Source of the DNA: Microlunatus sp. Gsoil 973
GTDB taxonomy: Bacteria > Actinomycetota > Actinomycetes > Propionibacteriales > Propionibacteriaceae
DNA: 64,000 nt
Direction: 5' to 3'
Assembly (NCBI RefSeq): GCF_009707365.1
Contig: NZ_CP046122.1
Coordinates: forward strand, 2,480,001 to 2,544,000
The notes under the pieces are model-generated. The model ran no database searches, was not told the DNA's origin, and was given only the letters and a program-made list of their open reading frames with translations. Each line of letters opens with the position of its first letter. The first letter of the stretch is position 1. The position numbers were made by a program, and so were the translations under genes. Positions 17,555 through 27,306 of this stretch are shown here, piece by piece.

Positions 17555-18037
17555 GTGCCGACCCCCCAGTTCATCATTGATCTTCGCGAGCACATCGGAA
17601 CCACGACGCTGCTGTTGCCGGGCGTCCGCTCGGTGGTCTTCGACGATGCGCACCAGCCGTCCCGGGTGCTGCTGGCCAAGCGCGCGGACAACGGGCAGTG
17701 GCATCTGCCGGCCGGGATCATGGAGCCCGACGAGCAACCGGCGCCGGCCCTGGTCCGCGAGGTGCTGGAGGAGACCGGCGTCGAGATCGCCATCGATCGC
17801 CTGGTCAGTCTGGTCACCCTGCCGACGGCGACCTACCCCAACGGTGATCAGGTGCAGTTCCTCAGCGCGACGTTCCGCGGTCACTATCTCTCCGGAGAAG
17901 CCCATGTCGCCGATGACGAGTCGACCGACGTCGGCTGGTTCGCAATCGATCAGCTGCCGGACGGCCTGTACGAGAAGGACCGCGAGACGATCAGCTTTGC
18001 GCTGCCGGTCGAGGCACCGCCGTACTTCGCAGTGTGA
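17555..18037 (+). CDS. NUDIX hydrolase
   Basis: A 160-residue pyrophosphohydrolase. The Nudix box is complete in GIMEPDEQPAPALVREVLEE plus TGVE: G-x5-E-x7-REVLEETGV. The substrate (nucleotide diphosphate, sugar nucleotide or damaged dNTP) cannot be deduced. Start at GTG 17555, where PTPQFIIDLREHIG begins; an upstream ATG at 17501 lies inside the divergent porter's 5' end and is less likely. Followed by the convergent gcvT. Confidence 0.85.
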   Translation: MPTPQFIIDLREHIGTTTLLLPGVRSVVFDDAHQPSRVLLAKRADNGQWHLPAGIMEPDEQPAPALVREVLEETGVEIAIDRLVSLVTLPTATYPNGDQVQFLSATFRGHYLSGEAHVADDESTDVGWFAIDQLPDGLYEKDRETISFALPVEAPPYFAV

Positions 18038-18072
18038 TCAACTTCGACGCGAGGATCGACTTCTGCTGGTGA

Positions 18073-19203
18073 TCACCCTTCCTTGACGCCGGGTTCGACG
18101 AAGGGCGGTTTGGTGATCATGAACTCACTGGCCCGCCCCCGGATGTCGATCATCACCGAGTCATTGATCTTGAGTTTCGGATCGACCAGCGCCAGAGCGA
18201 TCCCGGTCCTCAGCGTCGGTGAGAAGGTGCCCGAGGTGACCTCGCCGAGCACCGTGCCGTTGCTGTCCACAACCTGCATGTGCGGTCGCGGGATGCCCCG
18301 GCCGACGGCCTTCAGACCGCGCAGGGTACGGCGCGGGCCGGCGGCGCGTTCGGCCTTCAATGCCTCCGAACCGAAGAAGGACTCCTTCTGCCAGCCGACG
18401 GCCCAGCCGAGCCGGGCCTGGACCGGGGTGATGTCGGCAGTGATGTCCTGTCCGTGCAACGGATAGCCCATCTCGGTACGCAGTGTGTCCCGGGCGCCCA
18501 GGCCGGCAGGCTGGATGGCGTACGGCCGACCGGCCTCGATGATCGCGTCCCAGACCCGGCCGGCGACCTCCCGCGGTGCGACCACTTCATAGCCCCGTTC
18601 GCCGGTGTAGCCGGTCCGGCAGACCGTCAACCCGGTCCCTTCGAACCGAGCCTCCTCGAAGGACATGTATCCGTGACCGACCGGCATACCGGCGGCCTGC
18701 AGCACCTCGTCGGAGTTCCTGCCCTGGATCGCCAGGACGGCGAAATCGTCGTGCTGGTTGCTGACCGTGATGCCGGATGGCGCGGCCTCCGCCAGCAGGT
18801 CCACCACCCGTGCGGTGTTCGCGGCGTTGGGGATCAGGAAGACCTCCTCAGCACTCTTCAGGTAGGCGATGAGGTCGTCGACGACACCGCCGGATTCGGT
18901 GCAGAGCAGGGTGTACTGCGCCTTGCCGGGACCGATCTTCGCCAGGTCGTTGGTCAGGCAGCGGTTGACGAACTCGGCCGCCCCCGGACCGGCGACGGTC
19001 GCCTTGCCCAGATGGCTGACGTCGAAGATGCCGACGCCGGTCCGGACCGCTGTGTGCTCGGCGACCACGCCGCCGCCGGCGTACTCCAGCGGCATCGACC
19101 AGCCGCCGAATTCGGCGAATTTGGCACCCAGCGCAACGTGCCGATCGTTCAGCGGCGACAACTTCAGATCGCTCTTCTGCCCCTCCGGCATGGAACCCGT
19201 CAT
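18073..19203 (-). CDS. gcvT: aminomethyltransferase, glycine cleavage T-protein
   Basis: A 376-residue folate-dependent T-protein that takes the aminomethyl group from the lipoyl arm of H-protein and makes methylene-tetrahydrofolate and ammonia. Visible family sequence: [53 protein letters not shown] and the C-terminal [15 protein letters not shown]. Its link to lipoate matches the lpd, sucB, lipB and lipA genes downstream. Divergent from pepA, with a -10-like TAGGTT 8 nt before its ATG. gcvH and gcvP are not in the window. Confidence 0.93.
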   Translation of the reverse strand: MTGSMPEGQKSDLKLSPLNDRHVALGAKFAEFGGWSMPLEYAGGGVVAEHTAVRTGVGIFDVSHLGKATVAGPGAAEFVNRCLTNDLAKIGPGKAQYTLLCTESGGVVDDLIAYLKSAEEVFLIPNAANTARVVDLLAEAAPSGITVSNQHDDFAVLAIQGRNSDEVLQAAGMPVGHGYMSFEEARFEGTGLTVCRTGYTGERGYEVVAPREVAGRVWDAIIEAGRPYAIQPAGLGARDTLRTEMGYPLHGQDITADITPVQARLGWAVGWQKESFFGSEALKAERAAGPRRTLRGLKAVGRGIPRPHMQVVDSNGTVLGEVTSGTFSPTLRTGIALALVDPKLKINDSVMIDIRGRASEFMITKPPFVEPGVKEG

Positions 19204-19211
19204 GGAACGCG

Positions 19212-19248
19212 AACCTATCTCACCCGTCCGGGCCGGCTGGCGTAACCT
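19212..19248. promoter_or_regulatory. divergent leaderless promoters of gcvT and pepA
   Basis: TAGGTT on the minus strand (19212-19217) is 8 nt from the gcvT ATG. TAACCT on the plus strand (19243-19248) is 6 nt from the pepA GTG. The whole spacer is 51 bp and holds no ribosome site for pepA. Confidence 0.5.
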
Positions 19249-19254
19249 GACGTC

Positions 19255-20766
19255 GTGCCAGCGCCCCGACTCCCCCAGGCGACCATCGCCCGCTCCGTCC
19301 CACGTTCGACCGCGGTCCTGATCGCCGGGTTCACCGCCGAGGACGGCGTGGCCGGGTTACCGGACCAGGTGGTCAACAGTTACAAGAAGACCTTCGGCTC
19401 CCGCCCCGACGACCTGGCCAGGTCGATCGGCGCATCCGGCAAGGCGCTGGCGACCACCGTGCTTCCGCCCGCCGCCAAGACGACCGTCGTTCTGGTCGGG
19501 CTGGGCGACAAGCCGGTCGACCAGGTCACTGACGAGGAACTGCGCGCGGCGGCCGGCGCCGGCGCCCGGGCGGCGAGCGCGATGGATCTCACCGGTGCCT
19601 CGATCGCGGTCGGTTTCGGCCGCTCCGAGCCGACCGCCGTGCGGGCCGTCACCGAGGGGGCGCTGCTGGGGACGTACAGCTTCCGGGCGGTGACCACCGG
19701 CGAACCCGCCGAGCCCAAGATCAGCGCCATCACGGTCATCTCCCGGTCGACCGGCAAACAGCAGCTCGCTGCGGTCGAGACCGCGGAAGTGGTGGCGGCC
19801 GCTGTGGTGGCGAACCGGGACTGGGTCAACCAGCCGGCCAATCTGCTCTTCCCGGAAAGCTTCGCCGACGACGTCCGCGGCTACGCCGGCGCCGCGGGCC
19901 GGAAGATCTCGGTCGAGGTGCTGGACGCAGCGGGCCTGACCAAGGGCGGCTACGGCGGCATTCTCGCCGTCGGCGGCGGATCGGCGAAGGCACCGCGGCT
20001 GGTCCGGTTGAGCTATGCCCCGCGTGGCGCGGCCTTCCATCTCGCCCTGGTCGGCAAGGGCATCACCTTCGACTCCGGTGGGCTGGACCTCAAGACGCAG
20101 CAGGGCATGTACACGATGAAGAGCGACATGTCCGGTGCCGGTGCGGTCTTCGCCGCCACCCGGGCGATCGCCGATCTTGGTTTCAAGATCAAGGTCACCA
20201 CCTACGGAGCACTGGCCGAGAACATGCCGAGCGGCTCGGCCTGGCGTCCGTCGGACGTGCTGACCACCTACGGCGGCAAGACGGTGGAGAACATCAACAG
20301 CGACGCCGAGGGCAGGATCGTGATGGCCGATGCCCTGGCCAGGGCCAGCGCCGAGGACAGACCGGACCTGATCATCGATGTGGCCACCCTCACCGGCGCC
20401 GCTGTCGTCGCGCTGGGCGAGCGGACCGGTGCGGTGTTCAGCAACTCCGAGGAGGTCGCCGGCAAGGTGCTGGCGGCGGCGGCCGCCGCCGGTGAGCGGT
20501 TCTGGCAGTTGCCTATCGTCGAGGAATCACGCGGTTTCCTGGAATCCGAGGTGGCCGATCTGAGGTCGGGCAAGACCGGGGGCGGAGGCGGCGCGATGAC
20601 CGCGGCCGCATTCCTGCGTGAGTTCGTCGGCGACGTGCCGTGGGCCCATCTCGACGTCGCCGGGCCGGCGTTCAACAGCAACAGCGCCTACAGCTACGTG
20701 TCCTCCGGAGGGACCGGGATGGCGGTCCGCACGCTGGTCGCACTGGCCGAGTCACTGGCCGGTTGA
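19255..20766 (+). CDS. pepA: leucyl aminopeptidase (M17)
   Basis: A 503-residue cytosolic M17 metallopeptidase that removes N-terminal residues, using two metal ions in a hexamer. Metal and catalytic residues are in [14 protein letters not shown], the Asp of [11 protein letters not shown] and the signature [14 protein letters not shown]; the family consensus is NTDAEGRL, so Thr is replaced by Ser. The N-terminal third is the variable macro-like domain. GTG start at 19255 fits the -10 position. Upstream gcvT is divergent. Confidence 0.93.
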   Translation: MPAPRLPQATIARSVPRSTAVLIAGFTAEDGVAGLPDQVVNSYKKTFGSRPDDLARSIGASGKALATTVLPPAAKTTVVLVGLGDKPVDQVTDEELRAAAGAGARAASAMDLTGASIAVGFGRSEPTAVRAVTEGALLGTYSFRAVTTGEPAEPKISAITVISRSTGKQQLAAVETAEVVAAAVVANRDWVNQPANLLFPESFADDVRGYAGAAGRKISVEVLDAAGLTKGGYGGILAVGGGSAKAPRLVRLSYAPRGAAFHLALVGKGITFDSGGLDLKTQQGMYTMKSDMSGAGAVFAATRAIADLGFKIKVTTYGALAENMPSGSAWRPSDVLTTYGGKTVENINSDAEGRIVMADALARASAEDRPDLIIDVATLTGAAVVALGERTGAVFSNSEEVAGKVLAAAAAAGERFWQLPIVEESRGFLESEVADLRSGKTGGGGGAMTAAAFLREFVGDVPWAHLDVAGPAFNSNSAYSYVSSGGTGMAVRTLVALAESLAG

Positions 20767-20784
20767 GAAGAGGCGGCCGAGCGG

Positions 20785-21141
20785 CTACGTCTCGTCGGCG
20801 AGCTTGCGACGGGCCTGCAGCTTCTGCCGGTGGTTGTAGTCCCGCATCCGCTGCGGATAGCCGACGACCGCCGCGTCGTAGCCCGGGATCTCCATGTGCT
20901 TGGCGAACGAGCGCGCCCACTCCGGCGACGGCACCCTCCGCCTGGTCCACTCGCCGTCGTAGGCGACCAGCAGCACCGTGGTCTGGGTGAGGGTGGTCGG
21001 CATCTCGATGTACGCCTCCACCCCGCGCCGAGTCTGCACGAATTCGGTCAGATGGGTCACCGTCTGATGATCGATCGGCACCGGACGGCCGGGTCTGGGG
21101 GCACGGCGCAGACGTGCCGTACGGTCCCGGAGCCATCCCAT
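20785..21141 (-). CDS. conserved actinobacterial protein of unknown function
   Basis: A 118-residue basic protein. After an Arg-rich N-terminus it has HLTEFVQTRRGVEAYIE, TTVLLVAYDGEWTRRRVPS, FAKHMEIPGYDAAVVGYPQR and MRDYNHRQK. I recall this type beside pepA and lpd in many Actinobacteria; its function is not known. CATACT lies 7 nt before the ATG (21149-21154, minus strand), consistent with leaderless expression. Divergent from lpd. Confidence 0.72.
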   Translation of the reverse strand: MGWLRDRTARLRRAPRPGRPVPIDHQTVTHLTEFVQTRRGVEAYIEMPTTLTQTTVLLVAYDGEWTRRRVPSPEWARSFAKHMEIPGYDAAVVGYPQRMRDYNHRQKLQARRKLADET

Positions 21142-21215
21142 GGCACCCAGTATGGCGACCTGGCGAAACGGCTTGGTCCGGTTCGGTTGGTTCGCGGCCT
21201 GCTTGGATGGGCGGC

Positions 21216-22583
21216 ATGAGTGAACACGACCTGGTGATCCTGGGTGCCGGCAGCGCCGGGTACGCCTGCGCGCTGCGCGCCGCCGAGCTGGGGCTCCGAC
21301 CCGTGCTGGTCGAGGAGGATCTCGTCGGCGGCACCTGTCTGCACCGGGGCTGCATCCCGACAAAGGCCGTCCTGCACGCCGCGGAACTCGTGGACGGCAC
21401 CCGGGACAGCGCTCGCTACGGGGTGCGCGCCACCCTGGAGGGGGTCGACCTGGTCGGCGTGCGCCACTACGCCGAATCCGTCGTCGGCCGGTTGCACAAG
21501 GGGCTGACCGGTTTGATCAGCTCCCGGAACATCGAGGTCGTCGGTGGTCGTGGCGAAATGCTGGATCCGGCTGGGTCGGCGCGGAGTGGGTCGGCCGGCA
21601 GGGGGGTACGGGTCGGCGACCGGACCCTCCAAGCGCCGTACGTCGTGCTGGCGACGGGGTCCTCCGCCAAATCGCTGCCCGGCCTGCAGATCGACGGCCG
21701 CCGCATGATCACCAGTGATCACGCGCTCGAAATGACCGAACTGCCCCGCTCCGCGATCGTCCTCGGCGGCGGTGTGATCGGCGTCGAGTTCGCCTCGGCC
21801 TGGCGCTCCTTCGGCGTCGACGTGACCATCGTCGAGGCCCTGCCCCGCCTCGTACCGAACGAGGAACCCGCGATCTCGACCGCACTCGAGCGCGCCTTCG
21901 CCCGGCGCAAGATCGGTGTCTGGACCGGCCAGCCGATGACCGAGGTGGCGGTCGGCGAGGATTCGGTCACCCTGACGGTCGACTCCGGCAAGTCCGTCAC
22001 CGCCGACATCTTGCTGGTCGCCGTCGGCCGGGCCCCGAACCTGACCGTGCGAACCGACGACCGGCTGCGCACCGATTCCGAGGGCGTGTACGCCGTCGGA
22101 GATCTGGTCCCCGGGCTTCAGTTGGCCCATCGCAGTTTCGCGCACGGCATCTTCGTCGCCGAGGAGATCGCCGCGTTGCGCGACGGCACGCGACCGCCCA
22201 CCCTGGTCAGCGATGAATCGATCCCCCGGGTGACCTACAGCGACCCCGAGATCGCGTCGGTAGGGCTTGGCGAGGAGGCTGCCCGGGCGCGGTACGGCGA
22301 GATCGAGACGTTCAGCTACGACCTGGCGGGCAACGGCAGGTCGCAGATCCTCGGCACCCGCGGAATGGTCCGGGTGGTACGCCGCCGGAACGGCCCGGTG
22401 GTCGGCATCCATATGATCGGATCCAGGGTCGGAGAGCTCGTCGGCGAGGCGCAGTTGATCACCAACTGGGAGGCCTTCCCCGAGGAGGTCGCCGAACTGA
22501 TCCACGCCCATCCGACGCAGAGTGAGGCGCTCGGCGAAGCGCACCTCGCCCTCGCCGGGAAGCCGCTACATGTCCATTCCTGA
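21216..22583 (+). CDS. lpd: dihydrolipoyl dehydrogenase (E3)
   Basis: A 455-residue FAD disulfide oxidoreductase. It has the FAD motif [16 protein letters not shown], the redox pair in [13 protein letters not shown], the NAD-binding [11 protein letters not shown], the second FAD motif with YAVGDLVPG, and the C-terminal His-Glu dyad in [12 protein letters not shown]. It reoxidises dihydrolipoyl groups of 2-oxoacid dehydrogenases and the glycine cleavage system. The E2 gene follows after 83 bp. Start at ATG 21216 ([10 protein letters not shown]); an ATG 9 nt upstream is also in frame. Confidence 0.93.
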   Translation: MSEHDLVILGAGSAGYACALRAAELGLRPVLVEEDLVGGTCLHRGCIPTKAVLHAAELVDGTRDSARYGVRATLEGVDLVGVRHYAESVVGRLHKGLTGLISSRNIEVVGGRGEMLDPAGSARSGSAGRGVRVGDRTLQAPYVVLATGSSAKSLPGLQIDGRRMITSDHALEMTELPRSAIVLGGGVIGVEFASAWRSFGVDVTIVEALPRLVPNEEPAISTALERAFARRKIGVWTGQPMTEVAVGEDSVTLTVDSGKSVTADILLVAVGRAPNLTVRTDDRLRTDSEGVYAVGDLVPGLQLAHRSFAHGIFVAEEIAALRDGTRPPTLVSDESIPRVTYSDPEIASVGLGEEAARARYGEIETFSYDLAGNGRSQILGTRGMVRVVRRRNGPVVGIHMIGSRVGELVGEAQLITNWEAFPEEVAELIHAHPTQSEALGEAHLALAGKPLHVHS

Positions 22584-22590
22584 CGGAAGA

Positions 22591-22596
22591 TAGGCT
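22591..22596 (+). promoter_or_regulatory. -10-like hexamer before sucB
   Basis: TAGGCT between lpd and sucB implies that sucB has its own promoter, with a leader of about 65 nt that includes GAGGAG at 22649-22654. Confidence 0.4.
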
Positions 22597-22666
22597 GACC
22601 GACGACGGCGCTGACACGCCGGGCGCACGAGAGCTGGCCAGGCCAATAGAGGAGTCGAAGCAGAAC

Positions 22667-24541
22667 ATGGCAGTCGAGGTCACCCTTCCGGAACTGGGCG
22701 AGAGCGTCACCGAGGGCACGGTCAGCCGCTGGCTCAAGCAGGTCGGCGACACCGTCGCGACGGATGAGCCGCTGCTGGAGATCTCCACCGACAAGGTCGA
22801 CACCGAGATCCCGTCCCCGTCGGCCGGCACCCTGCTGGAGATCCGCGCGAACGAGGACGACACCGTCGAGGTGGGCGCCGTCCTGGCCCTGATCGGCGAC
22901 GCCTCCGAAGCCGACGGCGGCGACGGCGCCCCGTCCCAGGCGCCCTCCGAATCATCGTCGGAATCATCATCCGAGCCGGCGCAGCAACCGGAATCTGAGC
23001 AGCAGGCACCAGCCGCAGAACCGGCTCCGGCCGAGCCGTCCGCGACCCAGGAGCAGGCACCAGTCGCCGAATCGCCGCAGGCCGAGACTCCGGCGCCGTC
23101 GGCCGAGGCCACCCAGGGTTCGTCCAGCGCATCGGGCACCGAGGTGACCCTGCCGGAACTGGGCGAGAGCGTCACCGAGGGCACGATCAGCCGCTGGCTC
23201 AAGCAGGTCGGCGAGCAGGTCAAGGCCGACGAGCCGCTGCTGGAGATCTCCACCGACAAGGTCGACACCGAGATCCCCTCGCCGGCCGCCGGGACGCTGT
23301 TGGAGATCCGTGCCGGTGAGGACGAGACCGTCCAGGTCGGCGCAGTTCTCGCGGTGATCGGTGATGCCGACGCCGCCTCGGCTCCGGCCCAGCAGGCTCC
23401 GCAGCCGCAGGCCGAGGCTGCACAGGCCGAAGCACCACAGGCTCAGGAGCCGGCTCCGCAGGCATCGGCCCCACAGCCCGCGGAGCCCGCATCCGCCCCT
23501 GCTCCCCAGCCCGCCCCGGCCGCCCAGCCGGCCCCTTCCCGGCCGGCCGCTTCCCAGCCGGCCCCTTCCCAGCCGGCGCCGGCGGCTGCCTCCGACGGCG
23601 AGGGCCCGAACTACGTCACGCCACTGGTACGCAAGCTGGCGGCCGAGCACAGCGTGGACCTGGCGTCGCTGAAGGGCACCGGCGTCGGAGGACGCATCCG
23701 CAAGCAGGACGTGCTCGCCGCGGCCGAGGCCGCCAAGGCCGCCGCCGCCGCACCCGCTGAGCAGCCCGCGGCCGCTCCTGCACCGGCCGCCGCCGGCTCC
23801 TCGGTCGAGCCGAGCTCGCTGCGCGGTACCACCGAAAAGATGTCCCGGCTGCGGAAGATCATCGCCAGCCGCATGGTGGAGTCGCTGCAGACCTCTGCGC
23901 AGCTGACCACCGTCGTCGAGGTCGACCTCACCGTGATCTCGCGGCTGCGGGCCAGGGTCAAGGACGACTTCCTCCGTCGCGAGGGTGTGAAGCTGTCGTA
24001 CCTGCCGTTCCTGATCAAGGCGACCGTCGATGCGCTCAAGGTGCATCCGAAGCTGAACGCGACCATCGACACCGAGGCCGAGGAGATCCACTACCCGGCC
24101 GCCGAGAACGTCTCGATCGCCGTCGACACGGACAAGGGCCTGGTCGTCCCGGTGATCAAGAACGCCGGTGACCTGAGCATCGCCGGACTCGCCAAGAAGA
24201 TCGCCGATCTTGCCAATCGCACCCGCACCAACAAGCTGTCGCCCGACGACATCTCCGGCGGCACCTTCACAGTCACCAACACCGGCAGCCGCGGCGCGCT
24301 GATCGATACACCGATCGTCAACCAGCCGCAGGTGGCGATCCTCGGCACCGGTGCCCTGGTGAAGCGCCCGGTGGTGATCACCGACAAGGTGCTCGGCGAG
24401 ACGATCGCGATCCGCGACATGATGTACCTGTCGCTGTCCTATGACCACCGGCTCGTCGACGGCGCCGATGCCGCTCGCTTCCTGATGACCCTCAAGGAGC
24501 GGTTGGAGGAAGGCGACTTCGGGTCCGAGTTCGGCGTCTGA
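22667..24541 (+). CDS. sucB: 2-oxoglutarate dehydrogenase E2, two lipoyl domains
   Basis: A 624-residue dihydrolipoamide acyltransferase. Lipoyl domain 1 covers residues about 2-78 and domain 2 about 160-236, each with the lipoylated lysine in [14 protein letters not shown]. Between and after them are long Ala/Pro/Gln/Ser linkers. The E1/E3-binding domain lies near residue 315 ([17 protein letters not shown]...[10 protein letters not shown]). The catalytic core has [17 protein letters not shown] near the C-terminus. In Actinobacteria this type of E2 often serves pyruvate dehydrogenase as well, so the name follows common annotation. Upstream lpd and downstream lipB/lipA supply its E3 and cofactor. 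Confidence 0.88.
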   Translation: MAVEVTLPELGESVTEGTVSRWLKQVGDTVATDEPLLEISTDKVDTEIPSPSAGTLLEIRANEDDTVEVGAVLALIGDASEADGGDGAPSQAPSESSSESSSEPAQQPESEQQAPAAEPAPAEPSATQEQAPVAESPQAETPAPSAEATQGSSSASGTEVTLPELGESVTEGTISRWLKQVGEQVKADEPLLEISTDKVDTEIPSPAAGTLLEIRAGEDETVQVGAVLAVIGDADAASAPAQQAPQPQAEAAQAEAPQAQEPAPQASAPQPAEPASAPAPQPAPAAQPAPSRPAASQPAPSQPAPAAASDGEGPNYVTPLVRKLAAEHSVDLASLKGTGVGGRIRKQDVLAAAEAAKAAAAAPAEQPAAAPAPAAAGSSVEPSSLRGTTEKMSRLRKIIASRMVESLQTSAQLTTVVEVDLTVISRLRARVKDDFLRREGVKLSYLPFLIKATVDALKVHPKLNATIDTEAEEIHYPAAENVSIAVDTDKGLVVPVIKNAGDLSIAGLAKKIADLANRTRTNKLSPDDISGGTFTVTNTGSRGALIDTPIVNQPQVAILGTGALVKRPVVITDKVLGETIAIRDMMYLSLSYDHRLVDGADAARFLMTLKERLEEGDFGSEFGV

Positions 24542-24558
24542 GACCAGGGCCGGCCACG

Positions 24559-25479
24559 ATGCGGATCCTGATCGCCGGATCCTCCGGCTTCCTCGGCACC
24601 GCCCTCCGGGTGCGGCTGGCCCAGGAGGGTCACGAGGTCCGGCGTCTGATCCGCAGCGGGGCGATCTCATCCTCGGAGTTCCACTGGGAACCCGAGACCG
24701 GACGGATCAACGCCCGGGCCCTGGACGACATCGACGTGATCGTCAATCTGGCCGGGCCGCCGGTCTTCACCCGCCCCTGGACCACCGGCCGCCGGGAGTT
24801 GCTGCGCACGGCGCGCACCGAGTCGACGCTGCTGCTCGCCGAAACCATCGTCGAGCAGTACGCCGATTCCGCCCGCAAACCGCTGTGGCTCCAGGCCAGC
24901 GCCTGCGGATGGTACGGCACCGACCCGGTCGAACGGCTGCGGGCCGAGCCGTACGACGAGTCCGACCCGGCCGGCGACGATTTTCTCGGTCGGCTGGCTC
25001 ATGACTGGGAGGGCGCCGCGCAGCAGGCAGTCGATGCCGGTGTCCGGGTGTGTTTCCTGCGCAACGGCCTGGTCCTTGACCGCAGCGGCAGCGTGCTGAA
25101 GTTGATCAAGCCGGTGTTCGGCTCGGGACTGGGCGGTCGGCTCGGCAGCGGCAGGCAGCGGATGCCGGTGATCAGCCTGCACGACTGGCTGCGTGCGGTG
25201 TCGTTCCTGATGTCCGGAACCGCCCCGGCCGGCCCGTACAACCTGACGATTCCCAAGCCGCCGACGAACGCCGAATTCACCGCTGCTCTCGCCCAGGCGT
25301 TGCACAGCAGGGCCAGGCTGGCCGCTCCCGGAGTCATCCTGCGAACCGCCCTGGGGGAACTCGCCGAACAGCTGGTCGCCGATCAGTACGTCGTCCCGCA
25401 CGCCTTGCAGGCCCAAGGGTTCACCTTCGACGGTCCGGATATCGCCGCCACGCTCCGACTCGCTCTGCGCCGCGATTAA
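24559..25479 (+). CDS. TIGR01777-type NAD-binding epimerase-like protein
   Basis: A 306-residue extended-SDR relative of YfcH. The Rossmann start MRILIAGSSGFLGTALRVRL, then IVNLAGPPVF, SACGWYGTD and ISLHDWLRAVSFL are typical. The C-terminal DUF1731-like part contains LGELAEQLVADQYVVPHALQAQGFTF. No reaction is known for most members. It starts 17 bp after sucB and ends 9 bp before lipB, so it may be carried along in the same transcriptional unit. Confidence 0.85.
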   Translation: MRILIAGSSGFLGTALRVRLAQEGHEVRRLIRSGAISSSEFHWEPETGRINARALDDIDVIVNLAGPPVFTRPWTTGRRELLRTARTESTLLLAETIVEQYADSARKPLWLQASACGWYGTDPVERLRAEPYDESDPAGDDFLGRLAHDWEGAAQQAVDAGVRVCFLRNGLVLDRSGSVLKLIKPVFGSGLGGRLGSGRQRMPVISLHDWLRAVSFLMSGTAPAGPYNLTIPKPPTNAEFTAALAQALHSRARLAAPGVILRTALGELAEQLVADQYVVPHALQAQGFTFDGPDIAATLRLALRRD

Positions 25480-25482
25480 GCT
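25477..25482 (+). promoter_or_regulatory. -10-like hexamer of lipB (leaderless)
   Basis: TAAGCT, partly overlapping the stop of the preceding gene and 6 nt before the lipB ATG. Confidence 0.45.
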
Positions 25483-25488
25483 CACCCC

Positions 25489-26244
25489 ATGAGCGGTGCA
25501 CTCGATTTCCTTGATCTCGATCCCGGTGAACGGCGTGTCGACTACCTCCAGGCGTGGGCGTTGCAGCGCAGGATCCACGCCGAGGTGGTTGATGGTGATC
25601 GGCCGGACACCGTGTTGCTGCTCGAACACGACGATGTCTACACCGCAGGAAAGCGGACCGAACCGCACGAACGTCCCGCCGACGGAACACCGGTGGTCGA
25701 TGTCGACCGGGGTGGGCACATCACCTGGCACGGTCGCGGACAGTTGGTCGCCTACCCGATTGTTGCGCTGCCCGATGCGGTCAAGGTGGTCGACTATGTC
25801 CGCCGGTTGGAGGAGGCGATGATCCGCACCTTCGATGATCTTGGTCTGCCCGGTACCGGGCGGATCGACGGCCGGTCCGGTGTCTGGCTACCGGCAGATG
25901 ATCATGGCGGAGATGATCATGGCGGAGATGATCATGGTGTTGACACCTTCCGCCCGGAGCGCAAGATCGCCGCCATCGGGATCCGGGTGGCCTCCGGGGT
26001 GACGATGCACGGAGTTGCCATGAACATCAGCAACAGCCTCTCCGGGTTCGACAAGATCGTGCCCTGCGGGATCTCCGACGCCGGCGTGGCAACGTTGCAG
26101 CGGGAGACCGGGCGTACCGTGCCGCTGACGGAGGTGGCTGCTGCCCTGCGGATCCGGCTCGCCGACCTGCTGTCCTGGCAGCCGTACGCGAGGAGTGCCG
26201 ACATCCCGCGCCCGGCGCTCGCCGGCTCTGCACTGCTCGGCTGA
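25489..26244 (+). CDS. lipB: lipoyl(octanoyl) transferase with a His/Asp-rich insert
   Basis: Moves octanoyl from acyl-carrier protein to lipoyl domains. Signature [19 protein letters not shown] (residues about 79-97) and the catalytic Cys in [12 protein letters not shown] with Lys in [10 protein letters not shown] are present. At 251 residues it is longer than the common 210-230. The excess is an insert, [19 protein letters not shown], just before the catalytic-lysine strand, coded by a 15-bp tandem repeat. The insert might bind metal or be neutral. The product should feed LipA at 30.8 kb. Confidence 0.93.
   Translation: MSGALDFLDLDPGERRVDYLQAWALQRRIHAEVVDGDRPDTVLLLEHDDVYTAGKRTEPHERPADGTPVVDVDRGGHITWHGRGQLVAYPIVALPDAVKVVDYVRRLEEAMIRTFDDLGLPGTGRIDGRSGVWLPADDHGGDDHGGDDHGVDTFRPERKIAAIGIRVASGVTMHGVAMNISNSLSGFDKIVPCGISDAGVATLQRETGRTVPLTEVAAALRIRLADLLSWQPYARSADIPRPALAGSALLG
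25896..25940 (+). repeat. 15-bp tandem repeat inside lipB
   Basis: Three copies of AGATGATCATGGCGG (25896-25910, 25911-25925, and 25926-25940 ending GGTGT). They encode the GGDDH/DDHGG units of the insert, so copy-number change keeps the frame. Confidence 0.85.
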
Positions 26245-26247
26245 CGA

Positions 26248-27306
26248 GTGTCCACGCCGTCCCTGGCGGTCGAGGTCCGCGGACTTCGCAAGGCCTATCG
26301 CAGCAGGCGGGGCCGGCGTCCCGCGGTCGCCGGACTGGATCTCAGCGTTCCCCGCGGCGGCGTACACGGGTTCCTGGGGCCGAACGGATCGGGCAAGACG
26401 ACGACCATTCGGATGCTGCTCGGATTGATCACCGCCGATTCCGGATCGATGCGGGTGTTCGGCGAACCTGTGCCCCACCGCCTGGACCGGGTGATCAGCC
26501 GAGTCGGCGCCATCGTCGAACAGCCGCGCTTCTTCCCCGCCTTCACCGGGCGCCGGAATCTCGAACTGCTGGCCCGGGCGATCGACACCCGACGGACGCG
26601 AGTGGACGAGGTGCTGGACGAGGTCGGACTGGGCGACCGAGGGAATGATCGTTTCCGCGCGTACTCGCTGGGCATGAAGCAGCGGCTGGCAATTGCCGCG
26701 ACCCTGCTGAAGGATCCCGATCTGTTGATCTTCGACGAGCCGACCAACGGGCTGGACCCAGCGGGCATCCACGAGATCCGCCGCACCATGCGCGGTCTGG
26801 CCGACCGGGGCAAGACCGTCCTGGTGTCCAGCCACATCCTCAGCGAGGTGGCCCAGATCGCCGACACGGTGTCGATCATCGGCCGCGGCCGGCTGATCGC
26901 CGAGGGTCCGGTATCGGAGATCCTCGCCTCCGGCGGCGAGCAGGCGGTGCGCGTCGGCATCGCCGACCCGGATCGTGCCGCAGGGTTGTTGACCGGCGCC
27001 GGCCTGCAGGTGACGGCCTCCGGCGATGGAGTGCTCACGGTCACCGCTGTTCGCCGGTCCCGGCCCGTGGATCCGAGCACGATCACCGAGATCCTCGCCC
27101 GGCAGGGGCTGTACGTCAGAGAGTTGACTCCGATCCGGGCAGACCTGGAATCTGTGTTCCTCGAACTCACCGCAGATGATCACCTCGGCGCATCGCCGAA
27201 CCATCCTGCCGCCGACCATCATTCCGCCGACCATCATTCCGCCGACGATCATTCCGCCGACGGGCAGCCCGCCGCCCGGCACGCAACCAGCGAGGACCGA
27301 GCATGA
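26248..27306 (+). CDS. ABC transporter ATP-binding protein with His/Asp-rich tail
   Basis: A 352-residue ATPase of the DrrA/CcmA-like ABC-2 exporter group. Walker A is GPNGSGKTT, the signature is YSLGMKQRLAIA, Walker B is LLIFDEPTNGLD and the H-loop is LVSSH. After the family C-terminal region (about residue 310) there is an unusual tail with ADHHSADHHSADDHSADG, coded by a 15-bp tandem repeat. GTG start 3 bp after lipB; ATGA overlap with the permease gene that follows, so they form one operon. Confidence 0.88.
   Translation: MSTPSLAVEVRGLRKAYRSRRGRRPAVAGLDLSVPRGGVHGFLGPNGSGKTTTIRMLLGLITADSGSMRVFGEPVPHRLDRVISRVGAIVEQPRFFPAFTGRRNLELLARAIDTRRTRVDEVLDEVGLGDRGNDRFRAYSLGMKQRLAIAATLLKDPDLLIFDEPTNGLDPAGIHEIRRTMRGLADRGKTVLVSSHILSEVAQIADTVSIIGRGRLIAEGPVSEILASGGEQAVRVGIADPDRAAGLLTGAGLQVTASGDGVLTVTAVRRSRPVDPSTITEILARQGLYVRELTPIRADLESVFLELTADDHLGASPNHPAADHHSADHHSADDHSADGQPAARHATSEDRA
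27202..27276 (+). repeat. 15-bp tandem repeat in the ABC ATPase tail
   Basis: CATCCTGCCGCCGAC, two exact copies of CATCATTCCGCCGAC, GATCATTCCGCCGAC and a degenerate fifth unit. The unit length equals that of the lipB repeat 1.3 kb away, and its permuted complement shares CCGCC and a GATCAT-like core with it. Confidence 0.8.

Noticed and set aside
22676-23342. Near-identical DNA blocks in sucB as a mobile or assembly duplication
   Set aside because: They are the two lipoyl domains, a normal feature of actinobacterial E2 proteins.
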